Shown here piece after piece: positions 7,963 through 15,338 of a stretch of 15,544 nucleotides of DNA; the first letter of the stretch is position 1, and the number at the start of each line of letters is the position of its first letter. Where the stretch lies: assembly GCA_016256075.1 (NCBI GenBank), contig SDVU01000300.1, positions 1 to 15,544 on the forward strand. The letters are read 5' to 3'. Made by a program: the position numbers and the translations under genes. The notes below the pieces were generated by a model. That model was not told the origin of the DNA, did not search any database, and saw only the letters and a list, made by a program, of their open reading frames with translations. The stretch is from Dictyocoela muelleri (lineage: Eukaryota; Microsporidia).

Positions 7963-8076
7963 TTCAATTTATTAAATATTTCATAAAATTGCCTAAAAAA
8001 ATTATAATTAAATTTTTTAAAGATATTCACGGTCTGTCTCTCTATATCGGAACATACAATAACAGACCCTCTATAA

Positions 8077-8436
8077 CAATGCTTCTCAATCTATTTTGGC
8101 TCATGCTCCCCTTAGCCCAAAAAAAAATTGGTTTGTTTCCCATATGCAAAAAAAATGAGCATTTACTATAAAATTTTTTAATTTTTTTATTGATTTAAGT
8201 AATTGATAGATAAAATGTCAAATATTTATATAAAAAACCGAATCATTCAGATGTTTATTAAATAATGATTTCATTTTAAGTTCTAATTTTGTACGTTATA
8301 GCTTTATATCTCAGAAATTCTAAATATTCCAGTTCTTGAAAATCCAAATGCCATCCTCCGAAAATCCGAATTGCCCCCCCCCTGAAAATCCAAATTTCCC
8401 CCAAGTGAGGCGTAGGCCACGCGTTTAGAAACACTG
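8077..8436. mobile_element. hAT-like MITE, 360 bp, with 8-bp target duplication
   Basis: CTCTATAA occurs at 8069-8076 and 8437-8444, directly flanking the element, as expected of an 8-bp hAT duplication. The left end reads CAATGCTTCTCAATC and the right end, inverted, CAGTGTTTCTAAACG, which match at about 11 of 15 and resemble the CAGTG(G/T)TTCTCAAC ends of Charlie-type hATs. Near the right end three 22-25-base units starting GAAAATCC(A/G)AAT lie in tandem at 8338, 8360 and 8385. No transposase is present. Confidence 0.72.
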
Positions 8437-8495
8437 CTCTATAATATGTTTTTTTAGAAAAGACAATTTTTCTTGCTTTATTATAAAATTCTTAG
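8437..8495. repeat. Direct repeat of hAT flank, copy 1
   Basis: About 58 bases starting CTCTATAATATGTTTTTT and including GACAATTTTTCTTGCTTTAT match 9094-9151 with few differences. Each copy directly follows a hAT right end (GAAACACTG), so the right end plus flank was duplicated as a unit. Confidence 0.85.
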
Positions 8496-9093
8496 GCTGT
8501 CCGGCGTTTTGCCGCAAAATTTTACAAGTTAGGGGTTACATTTTTTAAGAAAAAATTCAAAATAATATTTAAAATTGATTTTTAAATAAAGATATTGATA
8601 AATAATACTTTATTTACATTTTTACTAAGGTATTGATAAATGGAATATCGCTTTAATATATAACAAGTTACTTTATGGAGTATTTTTGGCAATTTATAAA
8701 TGTGATTTTTTTTCATTGGGTAAAAATAAATGGGTATAAGACGATATGAGTCATTTTTAACACTCATGATATCTTGGGTTATACATATGTTTTTATTGTT
8801 CATTTTTTTGTATTTAAATTTAAAAATAACACCCAATTTTTCATAATTAAGATTGCACTAATGATTTTGAGATTTAAATATCTCATTATTTATTTAATAT
8901 TTTTTAATAACATTATCTGTCAAAAAATCTCAATGAAGACCTTTTTGAACTGATATATCCTTATTATGACGATATCAATTCAATAGATTCACTCAAAACT
9001 TCTTTTAATTTTTATTTAACGATTTTATTATGATTTTAAGGGTTTTAAATTTGCGGCAAAACGCCGCCTTACGCCCCACGTTGAGAAACACTG
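8496..9093. mobile_element. Second hAT-like element, left tip damaged
   Basis: The right end, read inward, is CAGTGTTTCTCAACGTGGGG followed by a GGCGTTTTGCCGC block. This block recurs on the left at 8503-8515 as a perfect inverted match (GGCGTTTTGCCGCAAA against 9050-9065). The left copy is followed by GTTAGGGGTTAC, a familiar hAT subterminal look. The outer left tip (CAGTG...) is missing or rearranged. CTCTATAA follows the right end at 9094. No transposase is recognised inside, and the open frame at 8582-8836 on the minus strand resembles nothing I know. Confidence 0.65.
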
Positions 9094-9151
9094 CTCTATA
9101 ATATGTTTTTTAAAAAAAGACAATTTTTCTTGCTTTATAATAAATTCTCAG
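9094..9151. repeat. Direct repeat of hAT flank, copy 2
   Basis: This is the partner of 8437-8495. It diverges after AAATTCTCAG. Confidence 0.85.
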
Positions 9152-9218
9152 ATTAAAATAACGGAAAATATGTTTCTTTATTATCAGAAAAAAAATTAAC
9201 CGCGTTTTATATATATAT

Positions 9219-9678
9219 TACACGCTGAAAACATCCGAAGCTACCAACACCCAAAGCTACCAACCCGGAGAGCTGTCTCCTACATTGGATCTGCGACCTT
9301 TGGTTCTTGGTGTTCCGATAATACGTCATTTCATAAGGAAACCAGAAGCACAGCTGTATATGCGATTTTCGTTTTATCAATGGCTCAGCAAGATACAGGT
9401 AATTAGTGGCATTTCGGAAATTTTAATTTTTCACTAATTTTTGCAGAGATTCGTCGCCGCAATCAGCCCACATTTAGGAGAGTCCCTTCTGCTTTTTTGT
9501 CATATTATCCAAGTCTTAATCAGCTATACCGCACTGGATCAACTGTATACTATATTATAATTATATAGTTATGACCGCTAATGTCATTTCCTCAGTATTT
9601 ATTAAAGAGGCTTAAAAATAATTCGAACCTCGATGCTTAAATTTCCATTCAATAGTGTTAACCACCGAGCTATCTGGC
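9219..9678 (-). mobile_element. tRNA-derived SINE, copy C
   Basis: This is the cleanest copy. On the minus strand the head reads GCCAGATAGCTCGGTGGTTA (box A) and has GAGGTTCGAATT (box B) about 45 bases on. The body contains ATAGCTGATTAAGACTTGGA, GCAGAAGGGACTCTCC and the core GCGGCGACGAATCTC. The tail is GTGTAATATATATATA. Length is about 460 bases plus tail. The box A to box B spacing (about 35-40) fits a tRNA with its arms. The tRNA isotype cannot be fixed by eye. Confidence 0.85.
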
Positions 9679-9691
9679 ATTTAAAAAAGCC

Positions 9692-9785
9692 GTTATAGTG
9701 GGAAAAAATCCTTATCAAAAGAATATAAGGAAATAAAATTATAAGATGAAAAACAGAAAATATATTTAAGTGAAATTTTAATTCC
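9692..9785. repeat. 94-bp dispersed repeat, copy 2
   Basis: This is the partner of 7869-7962. It fills almost the whole gap between the head of SINE C and the tail of SINE D. Confidence 0.8.
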
Positions 9786-10003
9786 ATATTTTATTAAATA
9801 TATAATATATTACATGCTGACAAAGTTTATAGTTGTCAACCTGGAGAGTTTTTTCAAACTACAGTCTTTAGACTTTTGGTTTCTAGTGTTCCGTTAATAC
9901 GTCACATCCTAAGATTTCCAGAAGTTCAGCTGTATACACGATTTTCATTTTATCAATGCCTTAACAGAATACTAGTAATAGGTGGTTTTTCATGAAATTT
10001 TTT

Positions 10004-10340
10004 GTTCTACAACGGGTTAGCCACCACCTGTTTAAAATAGGAAATCGTCATCTAGAAGATGAGAGAACATGATTCTTATACGAAATAAGCTTTAAATGAC
10101 TAGAATAACTCAGATATATGAAAAATAAGCTTTACACCTCTTGTCTCTGACGATATTTAAAAAATGCTAAGCAGCAGCATTTTTTAAATATCATCAGAGA
10201 CAAGAAGTGTAAAGCTTATTTTTCATATATCTGAGTTATTTTAGTCATTTAAAGCTTATTTCAAATAAGAATCATGTTCTCTCATCTTCTAGATGACGAT
10301 TTCCTATTTTAAACAGGTGGTGGCTAACCCGTTGTAGAAC
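10004..10340. mobile_element. 337-bp near-perfect palindrome (foldback element)
   Basis: Two 165-base arms (10004-10168 and 10176-10340) are exact inverses except for five positions, four of them C/T or G/A differences, around a 7-base spacer (AAGCAGC). The tips read GTTCTACAACGGGTTAGCCA. It interrupts SINE D, so it is younger than that SINE. It has no coding frame. No clear target duplication can be read, because both flanks are T runs. Identical arm lengths point to a recent head-to-head duplication or a very young foldback MITE. Confidence 0.85.
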
Positions 10341-10566
10341 TATTTTTTTTTATTTTTTCACTACTTATTATTTCTTGCGTCTCCGCAAATATCCCAAACA
10401 TAAGAGAGCCTCTTATCTGTATTATCATATTAGGCTAAGTCTTAATCAGCTATACCACACTGGAAGAACTGTATATTAATACTATATTTCAATAGTTTTT
10501 GACCGCTTAATGTCATTCCCTCATTATTTATTAAAGAGTGAAGTCAGCGAATTTCGAAACACAATC

Positions 10567-10607
10567 GGTTAGCTCAAACTGGGCCTTCGTCCCAGTTTGA
10601 GCCAACC
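10567..10607. repeat. Hairpin in the head of SINE D
   Basis: GGTTAGCTCAAACTGGG (from 10567) pairs with CCCAGTTTGAGCCAACC (to about 10607) with one mismatch, around a 6-7-base loop. Each arm contains a box A-like (T)GGCTCAAACTGG or (T)AGCTCAAACTGG, as though box A had been copied in inverse orientation. Confidence 0.75.
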
Positions 10608-10622
10608 AGGCAATTTCTGCTA

Positions 10623-10659
10623 GAAAAAAGGGGTATTTTTTTGAAATACCCTTTTTTTC
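10623..10659. repeat. 16-bp hairpin with A/T arms
   Basis: GAAAAAAGGGGTATTT pairs with AAATACCCTTTTTTTC with one mismatch and a 5-base loop. It ends in a T run on the plus strand. Only twelve bases separate it from SINE D, so it may be part of the same rearrangement. Confidence 0.7.
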
Positions 10660-10996
10660 AAATGAAAAAAAATTTTATAAACTGATAAAATAAAAAACAT
10701 CTATTAAATCAATTAAAATTTGATATAAATAGCGAAACGATATTTTAATTATATAATATTATTTATTTTAAAACCAAATTCATACACCATTGCGATAGCT
10801 TTCATAAAAAGAAATTCATAATATTGATTAAAATTTGAACAAATCTTTTTTAATTATTTAATTTAATTCGAGATGTTTTTTTGTTTATTTACAACATTTT
10901 TTAAAACTATGGAATCATTTATTATTTTGTCTTGGACATGATCGTGTGTTCTCAGTAATATTATCAGCTTTATCAAAGATGGGCGACCACTTGTAA
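10660..10996. other. A+T-rich spacer, nothing recognised
   Basis: No open frame over 60 codons, no transposase similarity and no clear repeat was found. Confidence 0.5.
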
Positions 10997-11004
10997 CGAA
11001 CCTG

Positions 11005-11358
11005 GGTAATTTAGTCGTTTATTGGGGAAAATTTTTTTGATTAAAAAAAATAAAATTGTAAGTAGAATTAAATGTAATTAAAAATAAAATTAAATTGGTC
11101 CTTGTATGTTGTAATATAAAATTGTATTTTATTTAGAAGATGATCAATTTGTCTTTAATATCTTTGAAATCGAATATTTCAAAAAACACAAGATTGCTCG
11201 ATCTTAAAGACAAATCGATCATCTTCTAAATAAAATACAATTTTAAATTACAAAAGACAAGGGCCAATTTTATTTTATTTTTAATTGCATTGAATTCACT
11301 TTATAATTTTATTTTATTAATCAAAAAAATTTGTCCCACCCAAAACGACACAATTACC
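11005..11358. mobile_element. Foldback MITE, 354 bp, with 8-bp target duplication
   Basis: CGAACCTG flanks it at 10997-11004 and 11359-11366. The ends are GGTAATTTAGTCGTTT and, inverted, GGTAATTGTGTCGTTTT. Inverse similarity continues almost to the centre, including AATTTTTTTGATTAA and a block at 11127-11154 (TTGTATTTTATTTAGAAGAT and on) that is identical on both sides. Arms are about 80-85% alike, so it is older than the 10004-10340 palindrome. The 8-bp duplication fits hAT- or Merlin-type transposases. Confidence 0.78.
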
Positions 11359-11599
11359 CGAACCTGGTTAGAGCGCGATTAAAATCTTCACATACATAGT
11401 TATCAATGTTATTTCATTCTTTATTTGATAATAACAGCCCCATTCTGGTATATTCTTAAGTTCATTATTCATGAATTTTTTTTTCAAAATAATCAATTAA
11501 CTTTTTTAATAAACGACATTTTCATTAATTATTTTTTTTTTAAATTCTAAAAAAAATATTTATTTCTGTAATCACGAGGTACGAATGATAAAGCCGTTA

Positions 11600-12365
11600 G
11601 CTTTTTTATTTTAAATTTGAACAATTTTTATATTTTGATATTATACCACATTTTTGAATTTATCGCCACATAATTCGACCCTAATAAAATAAGCAATTGT
11701 AAGTTTTTATATTGTTAAAGGGTTTTTTCATAGCGTTTAAGGGTGATCTCGCGAAATATATTATGAAAGATTCAGGTTAATGATCGCCTATTATTTTTTT
11801 ATAACTTTAAAAAACCTTGCATGTATTTTATGTCTTATTAGGCAGGATTCCATATATTAGAGGAAAAAAGGAACTAATAATTTTAACATAGATGAGATAT
11901 ATTTGATATGAACCTATGAAGCCATTTTAAAGATTCATCAGAAAGCCATATTTTCGAATTTTTTAAAATAATATTTTTTTCAGAATTAATCAAGATAATA
12001 ATTCTCTCATTGTCTAAAGCACTGCTATGATATTGTTGAAATCGACTCCCGGGGGTTGAAATTTTTAACTTATCAGGAATATCATTGATTATATCGTAGT
12101 TTTTTATTTGAATTTCAGGCTGATTTTTTATAATTCTTACAATATTTTTCTTGTTAGGAATTGAGAAATTTCAGCAGGATCGAGGTCTTACAAAACTTCA
12201 GAAATTATTTCGTCATTATTGAGACATTTTGTTTTTGTATTTTTTTATTTTATTCTTTCCAATCATCATTTTTATTTTATTATTAGATATTTTGCCACAT
12301 GTATGGAACATCTCGTGTTTATTTATAACATTTCCATCGTAAAATTTCAATCGTGCATTAAATCC
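11600..12365 (-). pseudogene. Decayed MULE transposase with FLYWCH remnant
   Basis: On the minus strand, scattered frames follow the order of Mutator-like transposases. A FLYWCH zinc-finger end (NARLKFYDGNVINKHEMFHT, about 12290-12355) comes first, with CxA changed to FNA. Then comes the IPDKLKISTPGSRF segment (near 12050-12085), followed by LDNERIIILI. Next is KIWLSDESLK (near 11950), the site of the family's W..DGTF. QIYLIYVKIISSFFPLIYG (near 11850-11905) matches the Q.Y.IH......PL.Y segment. Last, TYNCLFY with MWR and IQKCG (11640-11715) matches GC.FH....W..IQ. At least eight stops or frame changes break it. Terminal repeats were not found. The plus-strand open frame at 12219-12407 is a shadow. 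Confidence 0.68.
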
Positions 12366-12479
12366 ATTTATTCAACGTCTGAAAGTGTGAATAAAATTTT
12401 TTTCTGAATAAAAGTTATAATAAAAGTCTTCAAAAATAATTGCAAAATCCATTCTGGGTTTTTACAAATTTTATCTCTT

Positions 12480-12630
12480 TTTTTCGATGAATTTATCGTT
12501 ATTATTATTTTTGTTCCCACATTACTATCCCTTTCACTACTATTATCTCTATTATTATTTTTTCCATTATTATTTTTTCATTATTATTTTTTTCATTATT
12601 TTTTTCTTTCATCATTATTAGAGTTTTTTT
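12480..12630. repeat. ATT-rich pyrimidine low-complexity tract
   Basis: Repeated ATTATT(T)n and CATTATTATTTTTT units on the plus strand, with little else. It is an ordinary slippage-prone tract. Confidence 0.7.
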
Positions 12631-12670
12631 GAAAAGAATTCACTACCTTTATTTTCGAGCCGATTTGGGC

Positions 12671-12692
12671 GAAAATCCGAATTTCTCCCAAG
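12671..12692. repeat. Fragment of the hAT MITE subterminal repeat
   Basis: GAAAATCCGAATTTCTCCCA matches the third tandem unit of the hAT MITE (8385-8406) with two or three changes. It lies directly against SINE copy E. Confidence 0.55.
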
Positions 12693-12694
12693 CT

Positions 12695-12818
12695 CTTCTA
12701 TATTTTCTGACCGCTTAATGTCATTTCCTCATTATTTATTAAAGAGTGACGTCAACGGGATTTGAACCACCATACTTGAATTTTACATTCAAGAGTGTTA
12801 ATCACCGAACTATCTGGC
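12695..12818 (-). mobile_element. tRNA-derived SINE, copy E, head only
   Basis: About 124 bases. On the minus strand it reads GGCCAGATAGTTCGGTGATT (box A), a stem CTTGAA/TTCAAG around a 7-base loop like an anticodon arm, box B GTGGTTCAAATCCC, then the family's ATTAAGCGGTCAGAAAATAT. The head is the most tRNA-like of the six. The body is missing beyond about 12697, where hAT-like sequence begins. Confidence 0.8.
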
Positions 12819-12849
12819 CAATCCACTTTATAAATATTTAGATAAGATT

Positions 12850-12985
12850 GAAAAAAAAACAGAGGGAAAATTTTGATCAAAATTAATAAAAAAATGATAG
12901 ATATATTCTAAAAATTCTTATTTATACAAATATATCAATCAATTTTATATCAATTTTGATAAATTTTTCCCCTCTGTTTTTTTTC
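12850..12985. mobile_element. Hairpin MITE, about 136 bp
   Basis: GAAAAAAAAACAGAGGGAAA at the left is mirrored by the inverse of CCCCTCTGTTTTTTTTC at the right. ATCAAAATT(A/G)AT continues the inverse match, and GATA(G)ATATATT lies further in. Small gaps separate the arms. No target duplication was identified, and there is no coding content. Confidence 0.65.
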
Positions 12986-13385
12986 CCTCTCACCAAAATT
13001 TATTCTGCATAAAAAAAGAAAAAGACCGATCTTATAAACAAAATTCAAAATGGTTAATCATAAACTTAAAAATCAAAAATTCACAAATAATGAAATAAGT
13101 AAATATTCCAAACACCTATAGTAATCATCACTGATTTCTGCAAATCTCAAAAAAAATTATACGTAGAAACATGTAAAAAAACAAAAAATTTAAAAAAAAA
13201 TCTAAACACCCGGATTTGATGATAATTTTTTTCGAATTATATAACAATAGACGATGATGATTTTGTAGAGTACGAACATAAATATTTAGGATATATAAAT
13301 TAAACTGCTAAGTTTATAATGATGATAATTTAAAGCTTTTAGCGGTTGGCTTACTAATTTTAAAACTTACCGAAATATCGGAGCG
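12986..13385. other. A+T-rich spacer, nothing recognised
   Basis: The longest start-to-stop stretch noticed is under 30 codons (from 13051). No transposase or repeat similarity was found. Confidence 0.5.
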
Positions 13386-14021
13386 GCGTCAACGCGACTT
13401 TTTAAAAATGCGTCAACTCGCCACAGAGTTATTAATAGGTCAAAATTGACCTTTACATAAAATTTAAAATTATTAATAATAATCTGAGAGGCAAGGGTGG
13501 CAGCGACTCGCCATATGGCGAGTTGGCGCCGAACTCTATCTATTCATTGTCTTTAGACCTGTTGAGTATCATGTTTAAAATATACTTCACTACTAAGCAT
13601 CCAATAAGTCCATATATATATATGCGATTTTTGTTTTATCAATGACTGGCAGGATACAAGTAATAAAAGGCTATTTCATAAATTTTAGTTTCTCGACTTA
13701 TTGCGAGATGTGTTGCCGCACTCATCATCACATCTAAAGGATTTACTCCTGCCTTATTGTCATATTAGACCAATTCTTAATCAGCTATAACTTACCGTAT
13801 CAACTATATATTAATACCATATTTCTGTATTTATTGACCGCTTAATTTGAACATCAATTATTTAATAAAGTTAGGTCACCGAGATTTGGATCAGATGCTT
13901 TAATGTTATATTCAATAGGGTTAACTAATGAGCTTTCTGGCTGCATTATATTTTAATAAATAATCTTTAACCAAAAAAATCTATGGCGAGTTGATATATT
14001 TTTAAAAAGGCGAGTTGACGC
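13386..14021. mobile_element. Inverted-repeat element with TCAACTCGCCA ends, carrying SINE F
   Basis: The left terminus (13386-13423) and the inverse of the right terminus (13984-14021) share GCGTCAAC, CTTTTTAAAAAT and TCAACTCGCCA over 38 bases with about six differences. A further inverted pair, GACTCGCCATATGGCGAGTT, lies at 13505-13524. SINE F occupies about 400 of its 636 bases, so the element proper is about 240 bases. Its exact outer ends and target duplication are unclear. Confidence 0.7.
13545..13942 (-). mobile_element. tRNA-derived SINE, copy F
   Basis: The head at 13870-13942 reads GCCAGAAAGCTCATTAGTTA (box A, weakened), with box B decayed to CTGATCCAAATCT. The body has AGCTGATTAAGAATTGG and GCGGCAACACATCTCG, and 13615-13640 matches copy C. 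The tail end seen in copies A-D is missing. It sits inside the 13386-14021 element. Confidence 0.75.
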
Positions 14022-14239
14022 GAAGCCATCAGCAGGAAATTATAAAGGAAAAAATTTATTTTATCAGGAAAGTATATAGTATTTTAAAAAAAGAATATTT
14101 TCAAATTTTCCTTAAATAAAAATTTAGATTAATCAGATCTATCTAAAGACTTTATAAAAAATGATATCCAAAGTGTGTTACTTTTTAAAAATTAGATTTT
14201 AGGCCTGTGAAACCTTTCGAATTCCAAGAAAAAAATCGT

Positions 14240-14935
14240 ATGATTGAAATAGAGTTAATAAATTTTTTATTTGATAATAATTATCTCAAAAAAAGAACAC
14301 ATTTATGTTTCATGTAGAACATCTATTTATCTTGAATAATATTCCCGTTGTATAGATTTAGATGCATGGCGATGCGCGTGTGTCAAACGTGAGGATTAGA
14401 ATAAATATAAATCTATAAGAGTGGATGTTTTTTCAAAAAAACATAACTTTAAAGATGGTATTTCCAAGCATGTTATTCTATTGGCCAGAATTCCGGGATA
14501 TAGCATGATTAATTAACTTATTTTAGGCATATATACAATATTTGGGACAATTTATTAAGATTTTATATTGTACACAGGATCCTAATTTTTCATAAAATAA
14601 ATTTAGAGGGGGAAATAGAACAGTTAAGTCGATGAAACTTTGTTAAACTGCAAAAAAAAAGTTATCGAGGAAGAACACCGATTAATCGAACAGATACATA
14701 ATTTAGTTTGAAAATGAAATAACACATTTTTTTGTCTGCATAATTAAAAATAGTAAAATAAAGGCCATGTTCTGATTATTTGCAACATGTAGCTTCCAAT
14801 ATACAATATGCTCTGATGAACATGATCCTACAAAAATTTGAAAGACTTTGATTTCATGCAAGATACAGTCTGTCATATTATGAGTTAATAAATTCAGAAA
14901 CTGGTGTTAATACACTGGCTTCAGTGCGTCGTTAG
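14240..14935 (+). pseudogene. Second decayed Merlin (ISXO2-like) transposase
   Basis: Plus-strand frames follow the family order. INFLFDNNYLKKRTHLC (from 14240) opens it, then CRTSIYL and LDAWRCACVKRED (14358-14396), the zinc-ribbon pair. KSIRVDVFSKKHNF follows (about 14410-14450), then FRGGNRTV and VDETLLNCKKK (14602-14660), matching the IGG..VEIDES.F..K motif. NSETGVNTLASVR (14891-14929) matches the TG.HT..IE motif. The stretch is about 200 bases shorter than an intact gene and has at least six stops or frame changes. It is on the opposite strand from the copy at 822-1690 and looks older. Confidence 0.62.
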
Positions 14936-14938
14936 GTT

Positions 14939-14963
14939 CAAAAATCAACGTAGGTGATTTTTG
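14939..14963. repeat. 25-bp near-palindrome
   Basis: CAAAAATCAACGTAGGTGAT and the next five bases (TTTTG) read almost the same on both strands, with two mismatched pairs. The same CAAAAATCA(C) word starts the repeats that follow. Confidence 0.6.
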
Positions 14964-15115
14964 GTTACAAAATCACCGATTTTTTTTAACACTAAAAAGT
15001 CCGCAATGTTGAAAAAAAATATAATTAAAAATAATAAAAAAAAAAAACAAATTGCTTGCGTTAAGGTCAAAAATCACCGAATTTTATTAATACTAAAAGG
15101 TATCTCGTTTTTAAA
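14964..15115. repeat. Two tandem units of about 75 bases, 100 bases apart
   Basis: AAAATCACCGATTTTTTTTA at about 14969 and AAAATCACCGAATTTTATTA at about 15069 begin two related units. Both continue (A)ACTAAAAAGT or TACTAAAAGGT and then A/T-rich sequence. Similarity is about 75-80%. No function is visible. Confidence 0.6.
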
Positions 15116-15121
15116 AATAAT

Positions 15122-15338
15122 TAATTAAAAGCAATAAAGGGAAAAAATATAATTGATTGGATTGTTATTTTTATAAAAATAAAGAGAGAAACAGCGGTAT
15201 AGTTGTCTGGTGGCGTAAAAAGAGAACTACATTCTCACTTATTACAAATACGGACAAGTATGACACTGTTTATTTTTTCATTATTATAAAAATAACAATC
15301 CAATCGATTATATTTTTTCCTTTTATTGCTTTTAATTA
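15122..15338. mobile_element. Inverted-repeat element, about 217 bp
   Basis: TAATTAAAAGCAATAAAGGG from 15122 and onward through about 15180 is the inverse of about 15281-15338, with only a few differences over nearly 60 bases. The unpaired middle (15185-15280) is richer in G+C. The outer end of the right arm is exactly the TA that precedes the pogo-like end at 15339. The open frame at 15157-15357 crosses both arms and is not a gene. Confidence 0.7.

Larger units (their letters stand above)
9810..10611 (-). mobile_element. tRNA-derived SINE, copy D, split by a palindrome
   Basis: The tail begins at TTACATGCTG near 9810. The body matches copy C up to about 10003 and resumes at about 10341 (ATTTTTTCACTACTTATTAT). 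The AGCTGATTAAGAC block lies near 10439-10451. Without the 337-base palindrome the copy would be about 465 bases. The box B-like TTTCGAAATTCG is near 10550. The box A part (10567-10607) is unusual, being an inverted repeat annotated separately. Confidence 0.78.

Noticed and set aside
7764-8030. 88-codon open frame on the minus strand
   Set aside because: It crosses the Tigger terminal repeat and the 94-bp dispersed repeat; the peptide is a shadow of repeat sequence.
8582-8836. 84-codon open frame on the minus strand inside the second hAT-like element
   Set aside because: Its composition is what A+T-rich DNA yields by chance. There is no hAT transposase motif and no start motif.
9409-9447. 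Intron-like GTAATT...TTTTTGCAG inside SINE C
   Set aside because: The GT and AG ends are not kept in copies B, D and F, and no coding sequence flanks them.
9219-9678. A genuine tRNA gene in the SINE C head (also heads of A, B, E, F)
   Set aside because: Box A and box B are present, but acceptor and T stems do not pair well and each head continues into the shared SINE body.
10623-10659. Bacterial-type terminator
   Set aside because: The stem and T run look like one, but all coding evidence in the window is eukaryotic.
11565-11610. A further SINE head around ACGAATGATAAAGCCGTTAGC on the minus strand
   Set aside because: Only weak box-like words are present and none of the family's body blocks follow.
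12219-12407. 62-codon open frame on the plus strand
   Set aside because: Antisense to the MULE remnant, which better explains the sequence.
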